Origin: HTCC2207 sp002685195
Lineage (GTDB): Bacteria; Pseudomonadota; Gammaproteobacteria; Pseudomonadales; Porticoccaceae
Length of the DNA stretch: 64,000 bases
Direction of reading: 5' to 3'
Assembly (NCBI GenBank): GCA_051201675.1
Contig: CP179212.1
Span: forward strand, 248,001-312,000
Shown in pieces: positions 9,248 through 18,391 of the stretch. Within the stretch, counting starts at the first letter, position 1, and every line of letters begins with the position of its first letter. Both the position numbers and the translations under genes were made by a program. The notes under the pieces were generated by a model. That model worked only from the letters and a program-made list of their open reading frames with translations, searched no databases and was not told the origin of the DNA.

Positions 9248-9778
9248 TTAACTGGCTCGGCGAGCGGGGATTCCCAGCTCAAGGAGTTTAGCCGCTATAT
9301 CTTCTGCAGATGTGGCTGCCTGAATTTCGCGGTCAACAAATAGCACTTTGCCATCTTTACCAATATAAATAGTGTGCCTCTTCGGAACACCATAAAAAGC
9401 AAGCACATCGTAGGCTTCAGCGACACTCTTTGATGGATCACTCAGCAGAGGAAAATCAGCATCATTTTCTTCAGCAAACTCTTTATTTGTTTCGAGAGGA
9501 TCAACGCTCGCCATAAAATAAGCCACCTCTAACCCTTTCAATAAATGACCATTTTGAGCAAGTGACTTACATTCTATGGTACACCCGCTAGTAAAAGCTT
9601 TTGGATACCATGCGATAACAACAGCTTCCTTGTCTTGAAATTGACTTAAGGTATAAGTTTTACCATCGGTGGCTTGGAGTTCAAAGTCTGGCGCTTGATC
9701 GCCCACTTCCAGAGCGGTTACAGAAAATGAAATTGTTAGGCTAGCCGTGAGAGCTAATAAAATCTTACTTATTGTCAT
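9248..9778 (-). CDS. Exported thioredoxin-fold peroxiredoxin (AhpC/TSA, BCP-like)
   Basis: Protein of 176 residues with a hydrophobic N-terminus ending near 'SVTALEVGDQAPDF', which looks like a signal peptide, so the enzyme probably works in the periplasm. 'YPKAFTSGCTIECKSL' holds the peroxidatic cysteine C66 and a second cysteine C70. BCP-type enzymes usually have Cx4C; here the spacing is Cx3C. Later 'DFPLLSDPSKSVAEAYDVL' is typical of the BCP branch. It should reduce hydroperoxides with electrons from a thioredoxin-like partner. Its start overlaps the lnt 3' end by 14 bases, so the two are probably co-translated. Confidence 0.83.
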   Translation of the reverse strand: MTISKILLALTASLTISFSVTALEVGDQAPDFELQATDGKTYTLSQFQDKEAVVIAWYPKAFTSGCTIECKSLAQNGHLLKGLEVAYFMASVDPLETNKEFAEENDADFPLLSDPSKSVAEAYDVLAFYGVPKRHTIYIGKDGKVLFVDREIQAATSAEDIAAKLLELGIPARRAS

Positions 9779-11285
9779 GTCTAGGATCCTCTAAGACGTT
9801 AGTTTTAATTCCTTTAATCATTAACCACACGCAAAGTAGCGTGGAGAGCAGAACGATGGGCCATGATCCAGTTGTAGAAAAAGGAGTGCGTCCTTCGCGA
9901 GCTTGAACAACACCATTGAGTTCTGAGCTACTGTGCTGCTCAAGACGTCGGCGTATCTTTCCTTTATGGTCTACTAAACCTGAAATCCCATTGTTAGTCC
10001 CACGGATGACTGGTTTTTCGTTCTCCAATGCGCGCATCTGAACCATTTGCATATGTTGCAGTGGACCGATTGAATTACCGAACCAAGTATCATTACTAAC
10101 GGTTAATATTAATGAAGCTTCCTTACTATTACGCGCCACAAGGTTTGGATAGACCACCTCATAACATATCGCTGTTGCTATTAACTGGTCTTTAATAGAA
10201 AAAAGAGGTTGGTCAGAGGCTCCAATAGCAAGAGAGGACATAGGTAAATCAAAAAATTTAATTAAACCTCTTAGAGCTGATTCAAGCGGAACGTACTCTC
10301 CAAAAGGGACTAGACGGGTTTTGTTGTACTGCCCTCTATTCTCGCCAATGGCCAGAACCGAGTTATGGTACTTTTCTTGGTTAATGTCGTAGGTGATGAT
10401 ACCAGTTAACAATGTGGAACCGCTATCATTGGCTCGATCTGTCATCTGGCTCATGAAGTTGGGAATGCGCTGAGACAAAGTGGGCACAGCAGCCTCAGGC
10501 CAAACAATAATATCACTACCCCAATGAGCGTTAGTCTGACTAGCCAGCTGCTTGAGTATTAGTTTTTGCTTTCCAGGGGACCATTTTTCATTTTGAGGAA
10601 TATTGGGCTGTATCAGAGTAACCGTTAGGGGTTCGCCGGTGTTTTCAGTCCACTCGACGTTCTGGAAAAAATATCCTGATACCACCAAAATGGCAATAGT
10701 AGTCATAAGAGATTGAGTTGAGCGAGATCTTATTCTTCCATTAACTATTGAGGCTAAGAGCATGGCGCCTAGGCCCGATATAAAGCTTAACAAAAGCACA
10801 CCACCTATTGGTGCCCAGCCATTTAGCCAAGTGGAGGTATGGCTGTAACCTGCATAAAGCCATGGAAACCCAGTTAGTATCCAAGTTCTCATCCATTCGC
10901 TGATGACCCATATTGCGGGTAAGCCTAGCATCCAGGAGAGGGGATTCTGTGGTATCAACGCAGTAATCATGAAGGGAGCGGCAAATATAAGGGCTAAAAA
11001 TAGACAAAATAAAGCTGTTGCTAAAATTGCTAAAGGTGCCGGAATAAACCCATACTCATGAATACTCACATAAAGCCAGCTGGCACCTGCAATGAAAAGA
11101 CCAAAGCCATAGACTAGGCTATTAAAAAAAGCATGTTTGGCTGACGTCTGCTTTAGCGATTGAAATAAGATGGCCATGCTGATTATTACCGCGGGCCAAA
11201 CATCAAAGGGGGCTAGGCCCAAAGGGAAAATACCGCCTCCAACAAGAAGAATACAGCGATGTTGGAGTTTATTGGTAAGCCTCAT
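9765..11285 (-). CDS. lnt: Apolipoprotein N-acyltransferase Lnt
   Basis: Integral membrane enzyme of 506 residues that adds the third acyl chain to lipoproteins. The N-terminal half has about six membrane helices ('GGGIFPLGLAPFDVWP' near the start, 'TGFPWLYAGYSHT' later). The C-terminal half is a nitrilase-type domain with the catalytic glutamate in 'VWPEAAVP', lysine in 'NKTRLVPFGEYVP' and cysteine in 'ATAICYEVVYP'. The final 'MVQMRALENEKPVIRGTNNG' is also conserved. Start overlaps the corC stop by 4 bases. Length is normal. Confidence 0.95.
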   Translation of the reverse strand: MRLTNKLQHRCILLVGGGIFPLGLAPFDVWPAVIISMAILFQSLKQTSAKHAFFNSLVYGFGLFIAGASWLYVSIHEYGFIPAPLAILATALFCLFLALIFAAPFMITALIPQNPLSWMLGLPAIWVISEWMRTWILTGFPWLYAGYSHTSTWLNGWAPIGGVLLLSFISGLGAMLLASIVNGRIRSRSTQSLMTTIAILVVSGYFFQNVEWTENTGEPLTVTLIQPNIPQNEKWSPGKQKLILKQLASQTNAHWGSDIIVWPEAAVPTLSQRIPNFMSQMTDRANDSGSTLLTGIITYDINQEKYHNSVLAIGENRGQYNKTRLVPFGEYVPLESALRGLIKFFDLPMSSLAIGASDQPLFSIKDQLIATAICYEVVYPNLVARNSKEASLILTVSNDTWFGNSIGPLQHMQMVQMRALENEKPVIRGTNNGISGLVDHKGKIRRRLEQHSSSELNGVVQAREGRTPFSTTGSWPIVLLSTLLCVWLMIKGIKTNVLEDPRHDNK

Positions 11286-12124
11286 GGAGTCTTTTTGGAT
11301 ACTTCCAGTAAGGTTATTTTTCGGCTATCTCCTGCGGTTACGGTAAAGTGGAAATTGTCAATTTCTACTGTTTCTGACACCTCAGGCAGACGCCCTAGCG
11401 CGTAAATAATAAGACCAGCAATGGTATCGAACTCATCATCAGATAAACCAACATCAAAATACTCATTGAAGTCAGCAATGTCTGTAATGGCATCCACTGT
11501 GTAACGATTCACGTCTATTTTCCGAATTTGCTCAGGTTCATGTTCATCGGTTTCATCTTCAATTTCACCAACAATTTCTTCCAAGACATCTTCAATCGTA
11601 AGTAGACCGGAAACCCCAGCATACTCGTCAATAACAATTGCCATATGGTAGCGTTGCTCTCGGAACTCCTGAAGCAGAACATTGATGCGTTTACTCTCAG
11701 GAATAATAGTTGCTGGACGCAACATACTTTTCAGATTGAAGGATTCTTTGCCGGATAGAACCAGAGGGAGAAGCTCCTTGGCGAGGAGAATACCTTGAAT
11801 ATCATCAGAGGACTCGCCAACCACAGGGAACCTTGAGTGCTGTGACTGAATGACAATATTGAGTATTTCTTCCAGAGATAGATCAGCTTCGATAAACTTC
11901 ATTTGTGAGCGAGGGATCATTATTTCCCGGGCCTGAAGATCGGATACCTTTAGAGCACCCTCCATAATTTGAAGTGCACCAGCATCAATAATAGACTCGT
12001 TCTCAGCGCTCCGCAGCATGTCAGCGACTTCATCGCTGCTAGTTGGGTTAGGAGAGAATATACGAGTAATTTTTTTCAGCAATGACGTCTCTGAAGTGTT
12101 CGTCGATGAGGATTCGTCGTTCAT
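11282..12124 (-). CDS. corC: CorC/HlyC-family CBS-domain protein
   Basis: Cytoplasmic protein of 280 residues with two CBS domains (about residues 65-185: 'AREIMIPRSQM', 'HSRFPVVGE', 'YHMAIVIDEYAGVSGLLTIEDVLEEIVGEI') and a C-terminal CorC_HlyC domain ('DITDIADFNEYFDV...DTIAGLIIYALGRLPEV'). It lacks the N-terminal membrane domain found in CorB-type transporters. E. coli CorC (YbeX) is linked to magnesium/cobalt resistance and to ribosome maturation through its neighbour YbeY; the same order holds here. Fits the ybeZ-ybeY-corC-lnt operon. Confidence 0.92.
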   Translation of the reverse strand: MNDESSSTNTSETSLLKKITRIFSPNPTSSDEVADMLRSAENESIIDAGALQIMEGALKVSDLQAREIMIPRSQMKFIEADLSLEEILNIVIQSQHSRFPVVGESSDDIQGILLAKELLPLVLSGKESFNLKSMLRPATIIPESKRINVLLQEFREQRYHMAIVIDEYAGVSGLLTIEDVLEEIVGEIEDETDEHEPEQIRKIDVNRYTVDAITDIADFNEYFDVGLSDDEFDTIAGLIIYALGRLPEVSETVEIDNFHFTVTAGDSRKITLLEVSKKTP

Positions 12125-12131
12125 GGTTAAC

Positions 12132-12599
12132 TCAATTATGCTCAGTTATTTCAATGTAGGGATCTGGGTAATTTAGGCCGCGCAAAATCGCTCTCTCTAA
12201 TGTTTCCATTTCCTTTGCTTCATTATCTACGCAATGGTCATAGCCTAACAAGTGTAATACGCCATGCACAACCATATGCGCCCAGTGTGCATCATTTTTT
12301 TTATTTTGCTCTTTGGCTTCTTCTAACACTACAGGACCACAGATAACTAGGTCTCCTAGTATTGGCATAGGCTCTGGGGTGACTGCGTCAAAGGGGAATG
12401 AAAGTACATTAGTGGGACCTTCTTTACCCCGATATTGAAAATTTAATTGGGCACTTTCTTGTTGATCAACAATTCGAATATTGAGCTCAAATGGACCTGT
12501 TCGATTACCTAAAGCGGCATTAACCCAAGATTCAATACTTGCGGCACCAGGTGTTTCCTGCAACGTCCAGGCTCTTTGAATATCTACTAAAATAGCCAT
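12132..12599 (-). CDS. ybeY: Endoribonuclease/rRNA maturation factor YbeY
   Basis: Zinc-dependent RNase of 155 residues involved in 16S rRNA 3'-end maturation and ribosome quality control. The metal-binding motif HGVLHLLGYDH gives H112, H116 and H122. 'GPTNVLSFPF' (about residues 61-70) and 'LGDLVICGPVV' are the other family signatures. ATG at 12599 begins 'MAILVDIQRA'. The gene lies 11 bases after ybeZ and 7 bases before corC. Confidence 0.96.
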   Translation of the reverse strand: MAILVDIQRAWTLQETPGAASIESWVNAALGNRTGPFELNIRIVDQQESAQLNFQYRGKEGPTNVLSFPFDAVTPEPMPILGDLVICGPVVLEEAKEQNKKNDAHWAHMVVHGVLHLLGYDHCVDNEAKEMETLERAILRGLNYPDPYIEITEHN

Positions 12600-12610
12600 A
12601 GTTAGATTAG

Positions 12611-13615
12611 TTAGTGATCTTTTTCAAAGGCATCATAGGCATCGACAATACTTTGCACTATCGGATGGCGAACCACATCGCGCGATTCAAAGTGAGTGAA
12701 GCTGATTTCTTCAACATCTTTTAAAACATCACAAACATGAGCTAAACCCGAGCTAACGCCTCTTGGTAAATCAATTTGAGACATATCACCTGTGACGACT
12801 GCCGTGGAGCCAAACCCAATACGCGTCAAAAACATTTTCATTTGTTCGCGCGTGGTGTTTTGACTCTCGTCCAAAATAATATAGGCGCCATTTAGGGTAC
12901 GTCCACGCATATAGGCTAATGGAGCAATTTCAATAACATTCCTCTCCTGCAATTTTGCAACCGTCTCAAACCCTAGCATTTCATGCAGAGCGTCATAAAG
13001 TGGTCGTAAGTAGGGGTCTACTTTTTGTGCAAGATCACCCGGCAAAAACCCTAATCTTTCACCGGCCTCTACCGCTGGCCGCACCAACAAAATACGCTCT
13101 ACTTCGTCTCTAAGTAATGCCTCCACGGCACAGGCGACTGCCAGGTAAGTTTTACCTGTGCCCGCTGGACCAACACCAAAGTTAATATCATGGGTTTGTA
13201 TCGACCGAACATAACGTTGCTGGTTAATTCCTCGAGGTTTAATATTTCCTTTTTTAGTACGAATAATTGAAAAATTATCAATATCATTGACGGATTGAAC
13301 ACTGTGTGCAGATTGATCCATAGGTTTTGGTCTCTCAAATTGGCGGAGATGGAGGTGCACCTCTTCAGGTGTCACATCGCTGTAGTGAGCTGTCTCTTGG
13401 TAAAGGTTAAAGATGACATCAATAGCATGCTTTGCATCGTCTTCATCACCAAAGACTGCAAAGAAGTTGTCTCGGGAGCGTATTTCAACTTTAAGTCGCT
13501 GCTCGATTAGGTGCAAATTATCATCGAATTGACCGCGGAGTGAGGCAAGCCGGTGAGCATCATTTGGCTCAAGGGTGATATTAAAAGCAGAAGACTGACT
13601 TTCCAGTTGTTTCAA
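12611..13615 (-). CDS. ybeZ: PhoH-like ATPase YbeZ
   Basis: P-loop ATPase of 334 residues. Walker A is 'GVGPAGTGKTYLA' near residue 155, and Walker B lies in 'ILDESQNTTREQMKMFLTRIG'. YbeZ interacts with YbeY and probably acts in RNA or ribosome metabolism. The open frame begins at a TTG (13615) with no clear Shine-Dalgarno sequence and no ATG before the conserved 'NITLEPNDAHRLASLRGQFDDN', so the true start is uncertain by a few codons. First gene of ybeZ-ybeY-corC-lnt-prx. Confidence 0.94.
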   Translation of the reverse strand: MKQLESQSSAFNITLEPNDAHRLASLRGQFDDNLHLIEQRLKVEIRSRDNFFAVFGDEDDAKHAIDVIFNLYQETAHYSDVTPEEVHLHLRQFERPKPMDQSAHSVQSVNDIDNFSIIRTKKGNIKPRGINQQRYVRSIQTHDINFGVGPAGTGKTYLAVACAVEALLRDEVERILLVRPAVEAGERLGFLPGDLAQKVDPYLRPLYDALHEMLGFETVAKLQERNVIEIAPLAYMRGRTLNGAYIILDESQNTTREQMKMFLTRIGFGSTAVVTGDMSQIDLPRGVSSGLAHVCDVLKDVEEISFTHFESRDVVRHPIVQSIVDAYDAFEKDH

Positions 13616-13741
13616 GGGGTGTATTAGCGCCTTTATAATTGTTAACTATTCTTAGCATAGCTCGATCAAGGGATCAGCGTAAACTCTTTTTTAGTGGTTC
13701 GGAATGCAAAGATCGGAACGACAGTGAGTTAAGCCAAATGA

Positions 13742-13763
13742 AAAGGTTATTTCTCTAACCTAA
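13742..13763 (-). terminator. Terminator hairpin downstream of miaB
   Basis: On the minus strand AGGTTA-GAGAAA-TAACCT is a perfect six-pair stem followed by TTTTC. It lies 20-40 bases past the miaB stop and before ybeZ, so it could end miaB transcription and separate it from the ybeZ operon. The U-run is short. Confidence 0.5.
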
Positions 13764-13779
13764 AGTTCATCAAAGTCTC

Positions 13780-15117
13780 TTATGCCAATTGGCCTCGGAG
13801 GGAGTTGGGCAAAGCCTCAGTAATAATTGTTTCTACAAATTGTCCGATGAGGCTCTGATCGGAACAGCGAAAATTAACGACGCGATTATTTTCAGTTCGC
13901 CCTTGGAGTTGTCCGGGATCTTTCTTTGAAACACCGGTTACTAGCAAATTTTGTTTAGAGCCCACCATTCTTCGACTTATTTCAAATGCATTTTGGCTAA
14001 TACGGCTTTGGAGGATTTTCAGTCGTTCCTTTTTTACCCGATCAGAAATATTGTCTGTCATATCAGCTGCGGGTGTGCCAGGTCTTGCGCTGTAGATAAA
14101 ACTAAATGAAGTATCAAAACCAACTTGTTCGATCAATTTCATCGTTGCAGCAAAGTCTTCATCAGTCTCGTTAGGAAAGCCAATGATAAAGTCAGAAGAA
14201 ATGCTTATATCAGGTCGCAACTCTCTAAGGCGTCTAATTTTAGACTTATATTCGATGGCTGTATGACCTCGTTTCATTGCCATAAGAATCTTGTCTGACC
14301 CACTTTGTACCGGCAAGTGCAGGTGGCTAACTAATTCTGGTACTTGAGCATAAACATCAATCAAAGCGTCAGAGAACTCCACTGGGTGGGACGTTGTATA
14401 GCGGATACGATCAATACCTTCGATACTGGCGACAAAAGGGATAAGTTCGGCAAAATCACAGATGCTTCCGTCTGGCATGTCTCCCCGATAGGCATTCACA
14501 TTTTGACCGAGCAAGTTAACTTCTCGCACACCCTGATCCGCAAGTGAAGTGATCTCAGCGAGAACATCTGCTACCGGGCGACTAACTTCTTCTCCCCGAG
14601 TATAGGGGACTACACAAAATGAGCAGTACTTAGAGCAACCTTCCATAATGGAAACAAAGGCACTAGCACCATCAGCCTCAGGTTCTGGAAGCCGATCAAA
14701 TTTTTCAATTTCAGGAAAACTGATGTCCACAATTACAGTACCATCAGATTTTCGGGATTCCATCATCTCAGGCAGACGATGGAGGGTTTGTGGGCCAAAT
14801 ATAACATCTACAAAGGGCGCTCTTTTAGCAATAGCTTCACCTTCTTGGCTGGCGACACACCCACCAACACCAATCACTAGATCAGGGTTGGCTTTTTTGA
14901 GGTGTTTCCATCGACCAAGTTGATGAAACACTTTTTCTTGAGCCTTTTCCCTGATTGAACACGTATTAAGCAGGATAACATCAGCATCTTGAGCATTATC
15001 CGTAGCTACCATATGGTGGCTTTCGCCGAGCAGATCACGCATGCGAGCAGAATCGTACTCATTCATCTGGCAGCCATGAGTGACGATATGGAGTTTTTTA
15101 ACTGGCTTCTGCTGCAT
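13780..15117 (-). CDS. miaB: tRNA-2-methylthio-N6-dimethylallyladenosine synthase MiaB
   Basis: Radical-SAM methylthiotransferase (445 residues) that adds the methylthio group to i6A37 of tRNAs reading UNN codons. The N-terminal cluster domain has C16 in 'HGCQMNEYDS', then 'NTCSIREKA' and 'GGCVASQEG'. The SAM cluster motif is 'CSKYCSFC' near residue 160, and the TRAM domain is C-terminal. The open frame extends 166 codons further upstream, but ATG 15117 ('MQQKPVKKLHIV') matches the family start, and the extension runs opposite the DUF1820 gene. Divergent from that gene. Confidence 0.96.
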   Translation of the reverse strand: MQQKPVKKLHIVTHGCQMNEYDSARMRDLLGESHHMVATDNAQDADVILLNTCSIREKAQEKVFHQLGRWKHLKKANPDLVIGVGGCVASQEGEAIAKRAPFVDVIFGPQTLHRLPEMMESRKSDGTVIVDISFPEIEKFDRLPEPEADGASAFVSIMEGCSKYCSFCVVPYTRGEEVSRPVADVLAEITSLADQGVREVNLLGQNVNAYRGDMPDGSICDFAELIPFVASIEGIDRIRYTTSHPVEFSDALIDVYAQVPELVSHLHLPVQSGSDKILMAMKRGHTAIEYKSKIRRLRELRPDISISSDFIIGFPNETDEDFAATMKLIEQVGFDTSFSFIYSARPGTPAADMTDNISDRVKKERLKILQSRISQNAFEISRRMVGSKQNLLVTGVSKKDPGQLQGRTENNRVVNFRCSDQSLIGQFVETIITEALPNSLRGQLA

Positions 15118-15249
15118 TGCTAAGGCTTTTGTCTTTAAAGTTCGCGCATTATAGCTCTGAGTACCTATTGCGCAACATTTTGCGATGTTATTAGGGTTGA
15201 TTATGATATTATATTTATTCTTTTTAGGCGTGTAATGCAGAGAAAATCC

Positions 15250-15588
15250 ATGGCCAGTGAACCTATTTACAGAATTACCTTTCTTAACCAAGGGGAAGTT
15301 TACGAGATCTATGCTCGTCACGTTTTTCAAAGCGACCTTTGGGGCTTTTTGGAGGTTGAGGAATTTATCTTTGGTGAGCGTTCTCAGATGATAGTGGATC
15401 CAGCGGAAGAGAAGCTCAAGAATGAGTTTTCGGATATAAAGCGAAGCTTCATCCCCATGCAATCTATCGTTCGCATTGATGAAGTTGAAAAAGAAGGTGC
15501 TGGAAAAATCACTCAGGCCAGCGGGGGTAATGTGAGTCCGTTTCCGTTTCCATCCATGGTTGGTGGAAAGCCCTCTGCAGATTTGTGA
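15250..15588 (+). CDS. DUF1820-family protein
   Basis: Small soluble protein of about 112 residues of unknown function, conserved in gammaproteobacteria. The match is by 'PIYRITFLNQGEVYEIYARHV', 'LWGFLEVEEFIFGE', 'VDPAEEKLKNEF' and 'RSFIPMQSIVRIDEV'. ATG 15250 (second Met) is preferred because family members begin just before 'PIYR'; an in-frame ATG at 15235 would add five residues. The C-terminus is glycine/proline-rich. It is divergent from miaB and followed about 100 bases later by the gsp cluster, with no obvious functional link. Confidence 0.8.
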   Translation: MASEPIYRITFLNQGEVYEIYARHVFQSDLWGFLEVEEFIFGERSQMIVDPAEEKLKNEFSDIKRSFIPMQSIVRIDEVEKEGAGKITQASGGNVSPFPFPSMVGGKPSADL

Positions 15589-15685
15589 TCCCTGTCTAAT
15601 TGGCAGGTTTAGCACGGTCTAGTGTTTTACGGTGTGCGGCGAAATGATCAGACTGCAGGCCGCTGCTTTTTTCAAGGATTTAAAG

Positions 15686-17149
15686 ATGGCACAACCAAAC
15701 GCTAAATTACTCCCTTTCGAATTTGCTCGAAGTAACGGGTTGTTAGTGCGTGAATCTGAGGGTGATCTTGTACTGTCTCCTGATGCTAGTCAGTGGGCGA
15801 TTACTGAAGTTAGTCGCATAAATAACGGGTTCTCTTCGATTAGCAGAGTTGATAGCAAAGTTTTCGATAAAATGCTGTCAGAGATTTATAGTGGCAGAAA
15901 AAATTCTTCCGAATCGGTGATGGAAGATATTAAAGACTTTGTTGATATGGAGTCAGCCGCGGCCGATCTTGAAGATACGGGTGATTTGTTAGATTCTGAA
16001 GATGATGCTCCTATCATTCGATTACTCAACGCTATTTTGGCTGAATCATTAAAAGAAAATGCCTCGGATATTCATATCGAGCCCTATGAAAAAGAGTCAT
16101 TGGTGCGTTTCCGGCTGGATGGTGTGCTGAGTACTGTGTTGAGTCCGTCCGCACAGATTACCCCCTTACTTATTTCTCGTATCAAAGTGATGTCAAAATT
16201 AGATATTGCCGAGAAGCGGCTGCCTCAAGATGGACGGATGAGCGTCAAGCTTGGTGGTCGCAGCATTGATCTAAGGATTTCTACGATGCCTTCAAGTCAT
16301 GGCGAGCGCGTGGTAATGCGTCTGCTGGATAAAGACGCTGGTAAACTCCAGGTGGATGATCTTGGTATGCCATCTGCGACCTCTGCTCAGTTAGATGATT
16401 TAATTCGTCGGCCTCATGGCATTATTTTGGTGACAGGGCCAACAGGTTCCGGAAAGACCACCACCTTGTATGCTGCTCTACAGCAAATGGATCGTCAGGG
16501 ACGCAATATTATGACGGTTGAAGACCCTGTTGAATATGATCTTCCTGGAATTAGCCAAACTCAAATTAATTTGCGCGCAGGTATGACTTTTGCTCGTGGT
16601 TTGAAGGCGATTCTGAGACAGGACCCAGATGTTATTCTGATTGGAGAGATCCGTGATGGAGAGACGGCTGAGATTGCCACTCAATCAAGTTTAACAGGTC
16701 ACTTGGTGCTATCTACCCTGCACACTAATACAGCGGCTGGTGCTATCACAAGACTTCAAGATCTTGGGGTAGACAGCTTCTTATTGGCGTCCACTATTCG
16801 TGGCATTTTATCTCAACGTTTGTTGCGAAAGCTCTGTCATCACTGCCGCCAACCGGTTGAGCCTAATGAATTTAATCGAGATCTTTTAAAATTGGAAGTA
16901 GGCTACAAAATATATGAGGCTGCTGGTTGTGAAAAGTGCAACAGTACTGGTTACGCAGGCCGCCAAGCCCTGTTTGAACTAGTTTCTGTGGATGCTCAGC
17001 TGCAAACCTTGATACATGAAAATGCTGGCGAAATCGAATTAGAATCTAAAATTCGAGAGCATGTTCCAAGTATTCGCGAGGCGGGATTCAGTCTTGTGCG
17101 TGATGGCATGACCACTATCGAAGAAGTTCTTCGTGTCACCAGCGTGTAG
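15686..17149 (+). CDS. gspE: Type II secretion ATPase GspE
   Basis: Cytoplasmic AAA+-like ATPase (487 residues) that powers pseudopilus assembly. Walker A 'GPTGSGKTTTLYAA' lies near residues 250-263. Asp box, Walker B 'VILIGEIRDGETAEIA' and His box are present. The C-terminal zinc knuckle has CHHC near 384 and CEKC near 414, the four cysteines typical of GspE. ATG at 15686 is chosen because AAGGA sits seven bases upstream and 'MAQPNAKLLPFEFARSNG' fits; a GTG at 15632 gives an unlikely extension. First gene of the secretion cluster. Confidence 0.96.
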   Translation: MAQPNAKLLPFEFARSNGLLVRESEGDLVLSPDASQWAITEVSRINNGFSSISRVDSKVFDKMLSEIYSGRKNSSESVMEDIKDFVDMESAAADLEDTGDLLDSEDDAPIIRLLNAILAESLKENASDIHIEPYEKESLVRFRLDGVLSTVLSPSAQITPLLISRIKVMSKLDIAEKRLPQDGRMSVKLGGRSIDLRISTMPSSHGERVVMRLLDKDAGKLQVDDLGMPSATSAQLDDLIRRPHGIILVTGPTGSGKTTTLYAALQQMDRQGRNIMTVEDPVEYDLPGISQTQINLRAGMTFARGLKAILRQDPDVILIGEIRDGETAEIATQSSLTGHLVLSTLHTNTAAGAITRLQDLGVDSFLLASTIRGILSQRLLRKLCHHCRQPVEPNEFNRDLLKLEVGYKIYEAAGCEKCNSTGYAGRQALFELVSVDAQLQTLIHENAGEIELESKIREHVPSIREAGFSLVRDGMTTIEEVLRVTSV

Positions 17150-17154
17150 CTACG

Positions 17155-18366
17155 ATGCCAACTTTTGATTATTCAGCATATAACACTGCCGGAAAATTAG
17201 TTAACGGGGTTATTTCTGCCGACTCTGAGCGTCAGGCGCGACGACAGCTAAAGGATAAAAAGTTATTACCTTCTACCTTGGATGAGGTCAGTAAAAAAGC
17301 TAGTGGTAAGAGTTCAAGACGAGGGCGCGAGGCCAAGGTTGATAATCTCGATCTGTCTCTACTGCTTCACCAGCAGGCAATTTTAATTCAATCAGGATTG
17401 CCCCTTGAAGAATCTCTCCGCATGACCATAGAGCAGGCAGAAACTGATAAGCAAAGACGGTTAGTGGAGAGCTGGCGCAGTGAAATTACTGAGGGGCGTA
17501 GTTTTTCTGAGGCCCTGAGGCGCTCACCCTATAAAATACCTGAAAGTATCGTCGCTGGTGTGGGTGTGGGAGAGGAGACAGGGCATCTCTATAAAATTTT
17601 GTTACGTCTCTCTGAAGAGTTAGAAACCAGTGCCGAGAATCGTAAAACGGTCACCCGTGCGTTAATTTATCCTGTGACATTAATCAGCGTCTCGATCATT
17701 ATGGTATCGATTATGATGGTCTGGGTAGTACCTAAAATCACGGCGGTTTTTGCAAGCTCAAAGCGTGACTTGCCTTGGATCACTGAGGTTGTCGTCGCTA
17801 TTAGTAATTTTACTCAGAACTATGGTTTGTTCATTGTGGGGTTTGTGATGCTGACAATACTGGTCTTTAACCAGGCAATGAAAAGGCCGGAATTAAAGTT
17901 GCGTTGGCACTCCATGATTCTGAGCACGCCGGGTATGGGGCGTTGGGTGCGTATGGCTGATATCTCTGACTGGTCTCGAAATTTAGGGGTGCTCCTCAGT
18001 AGTGGTGTGCCTGCGTTGGCTGCTTTAAAAATATCGTCTGCGGTGGTCAGTAATCTTGCACTACAAAGTAGGTTCGATCGTATAACTGAAGCTATGCGTC
18101 AGGGAACCAGCCTTCACAAAGCTCTAGAAGATAATCTAGAAGGCAGTGGATTTTTAGTACACATGGTGGGTAGTGGAGAGGCCTCCAGTGAACTTGATAA
18201 AATGTTGTTGCGCGTCGCAGAATATTACTCAGCACGTCTAAATAACGCAGTGGAAGTATTTTTAAAGCTATTAAATCCCATTTTGATTCTGATAATGGGA
18301 GCAATGATTTTGGGCATTGTGGCCGCTATCATGCTACCCATAATGGACATGAATAATACGATATAA
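17155..18366 (+). CDS. gspF: Type II secretion inner-membrane platform protein GspF
   Basis: Polytopic protein of 403 residues with two T2SSF domains, each followed by membrane helices (about 170-195, 220-240 and 370-400). N-terminal 'FDYSAYNTAGKLVNGVISADSE' and 'LLHQQAILIQSGLPLEESL' are typical. It couples GspE to the pseudopilus. Six bases after the gspE stop. No anomaly. Confidence 0.96.
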   Translation: MPTFDYSAYNTAGKLVNGVISADSERQARRQLKDKKLLPSTLDEVSKKASGKSSRRGREAKVDNLDLSLLLHQQAILIQSGLPLEESLRMTIEQAETDKQRRLVESWRSEITEGRSFSEALRRSPYKIPESIVAGVGVGEETGHLYKILLRLSEELETSAENRKTVTRALIYPVTLISVSIIMVSIMMVWVVPKITAVFASSKRDLPWITEVVVAISNFTQNYGLFIVGFVMLTILVFNQAMKRPELKLRWHSMILSTPGMGRWVRMADISDWSRNLGVLLSSGVPALAALKISSAVVSNLALQSRFDRITEAMRQGTSLHKALEDNLEGSGFLVHMVGSGEASSELDKMLLRVAEYYSARLNNAVEVFLKLLNPILILIMGAMILGIVAAIMLPIMDMNNTI

Positions 18367-18391
18367 AAAGGTCTGGTTAAGAGGATATAAA

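Noticed and set aside
15118..15615. 166-codon N-terminal extension of the miaB frame
   Set aside because: It runs antisense to the DUF1820 gene, has no family similarity, and ATG 15117 gives a normal MiaB.
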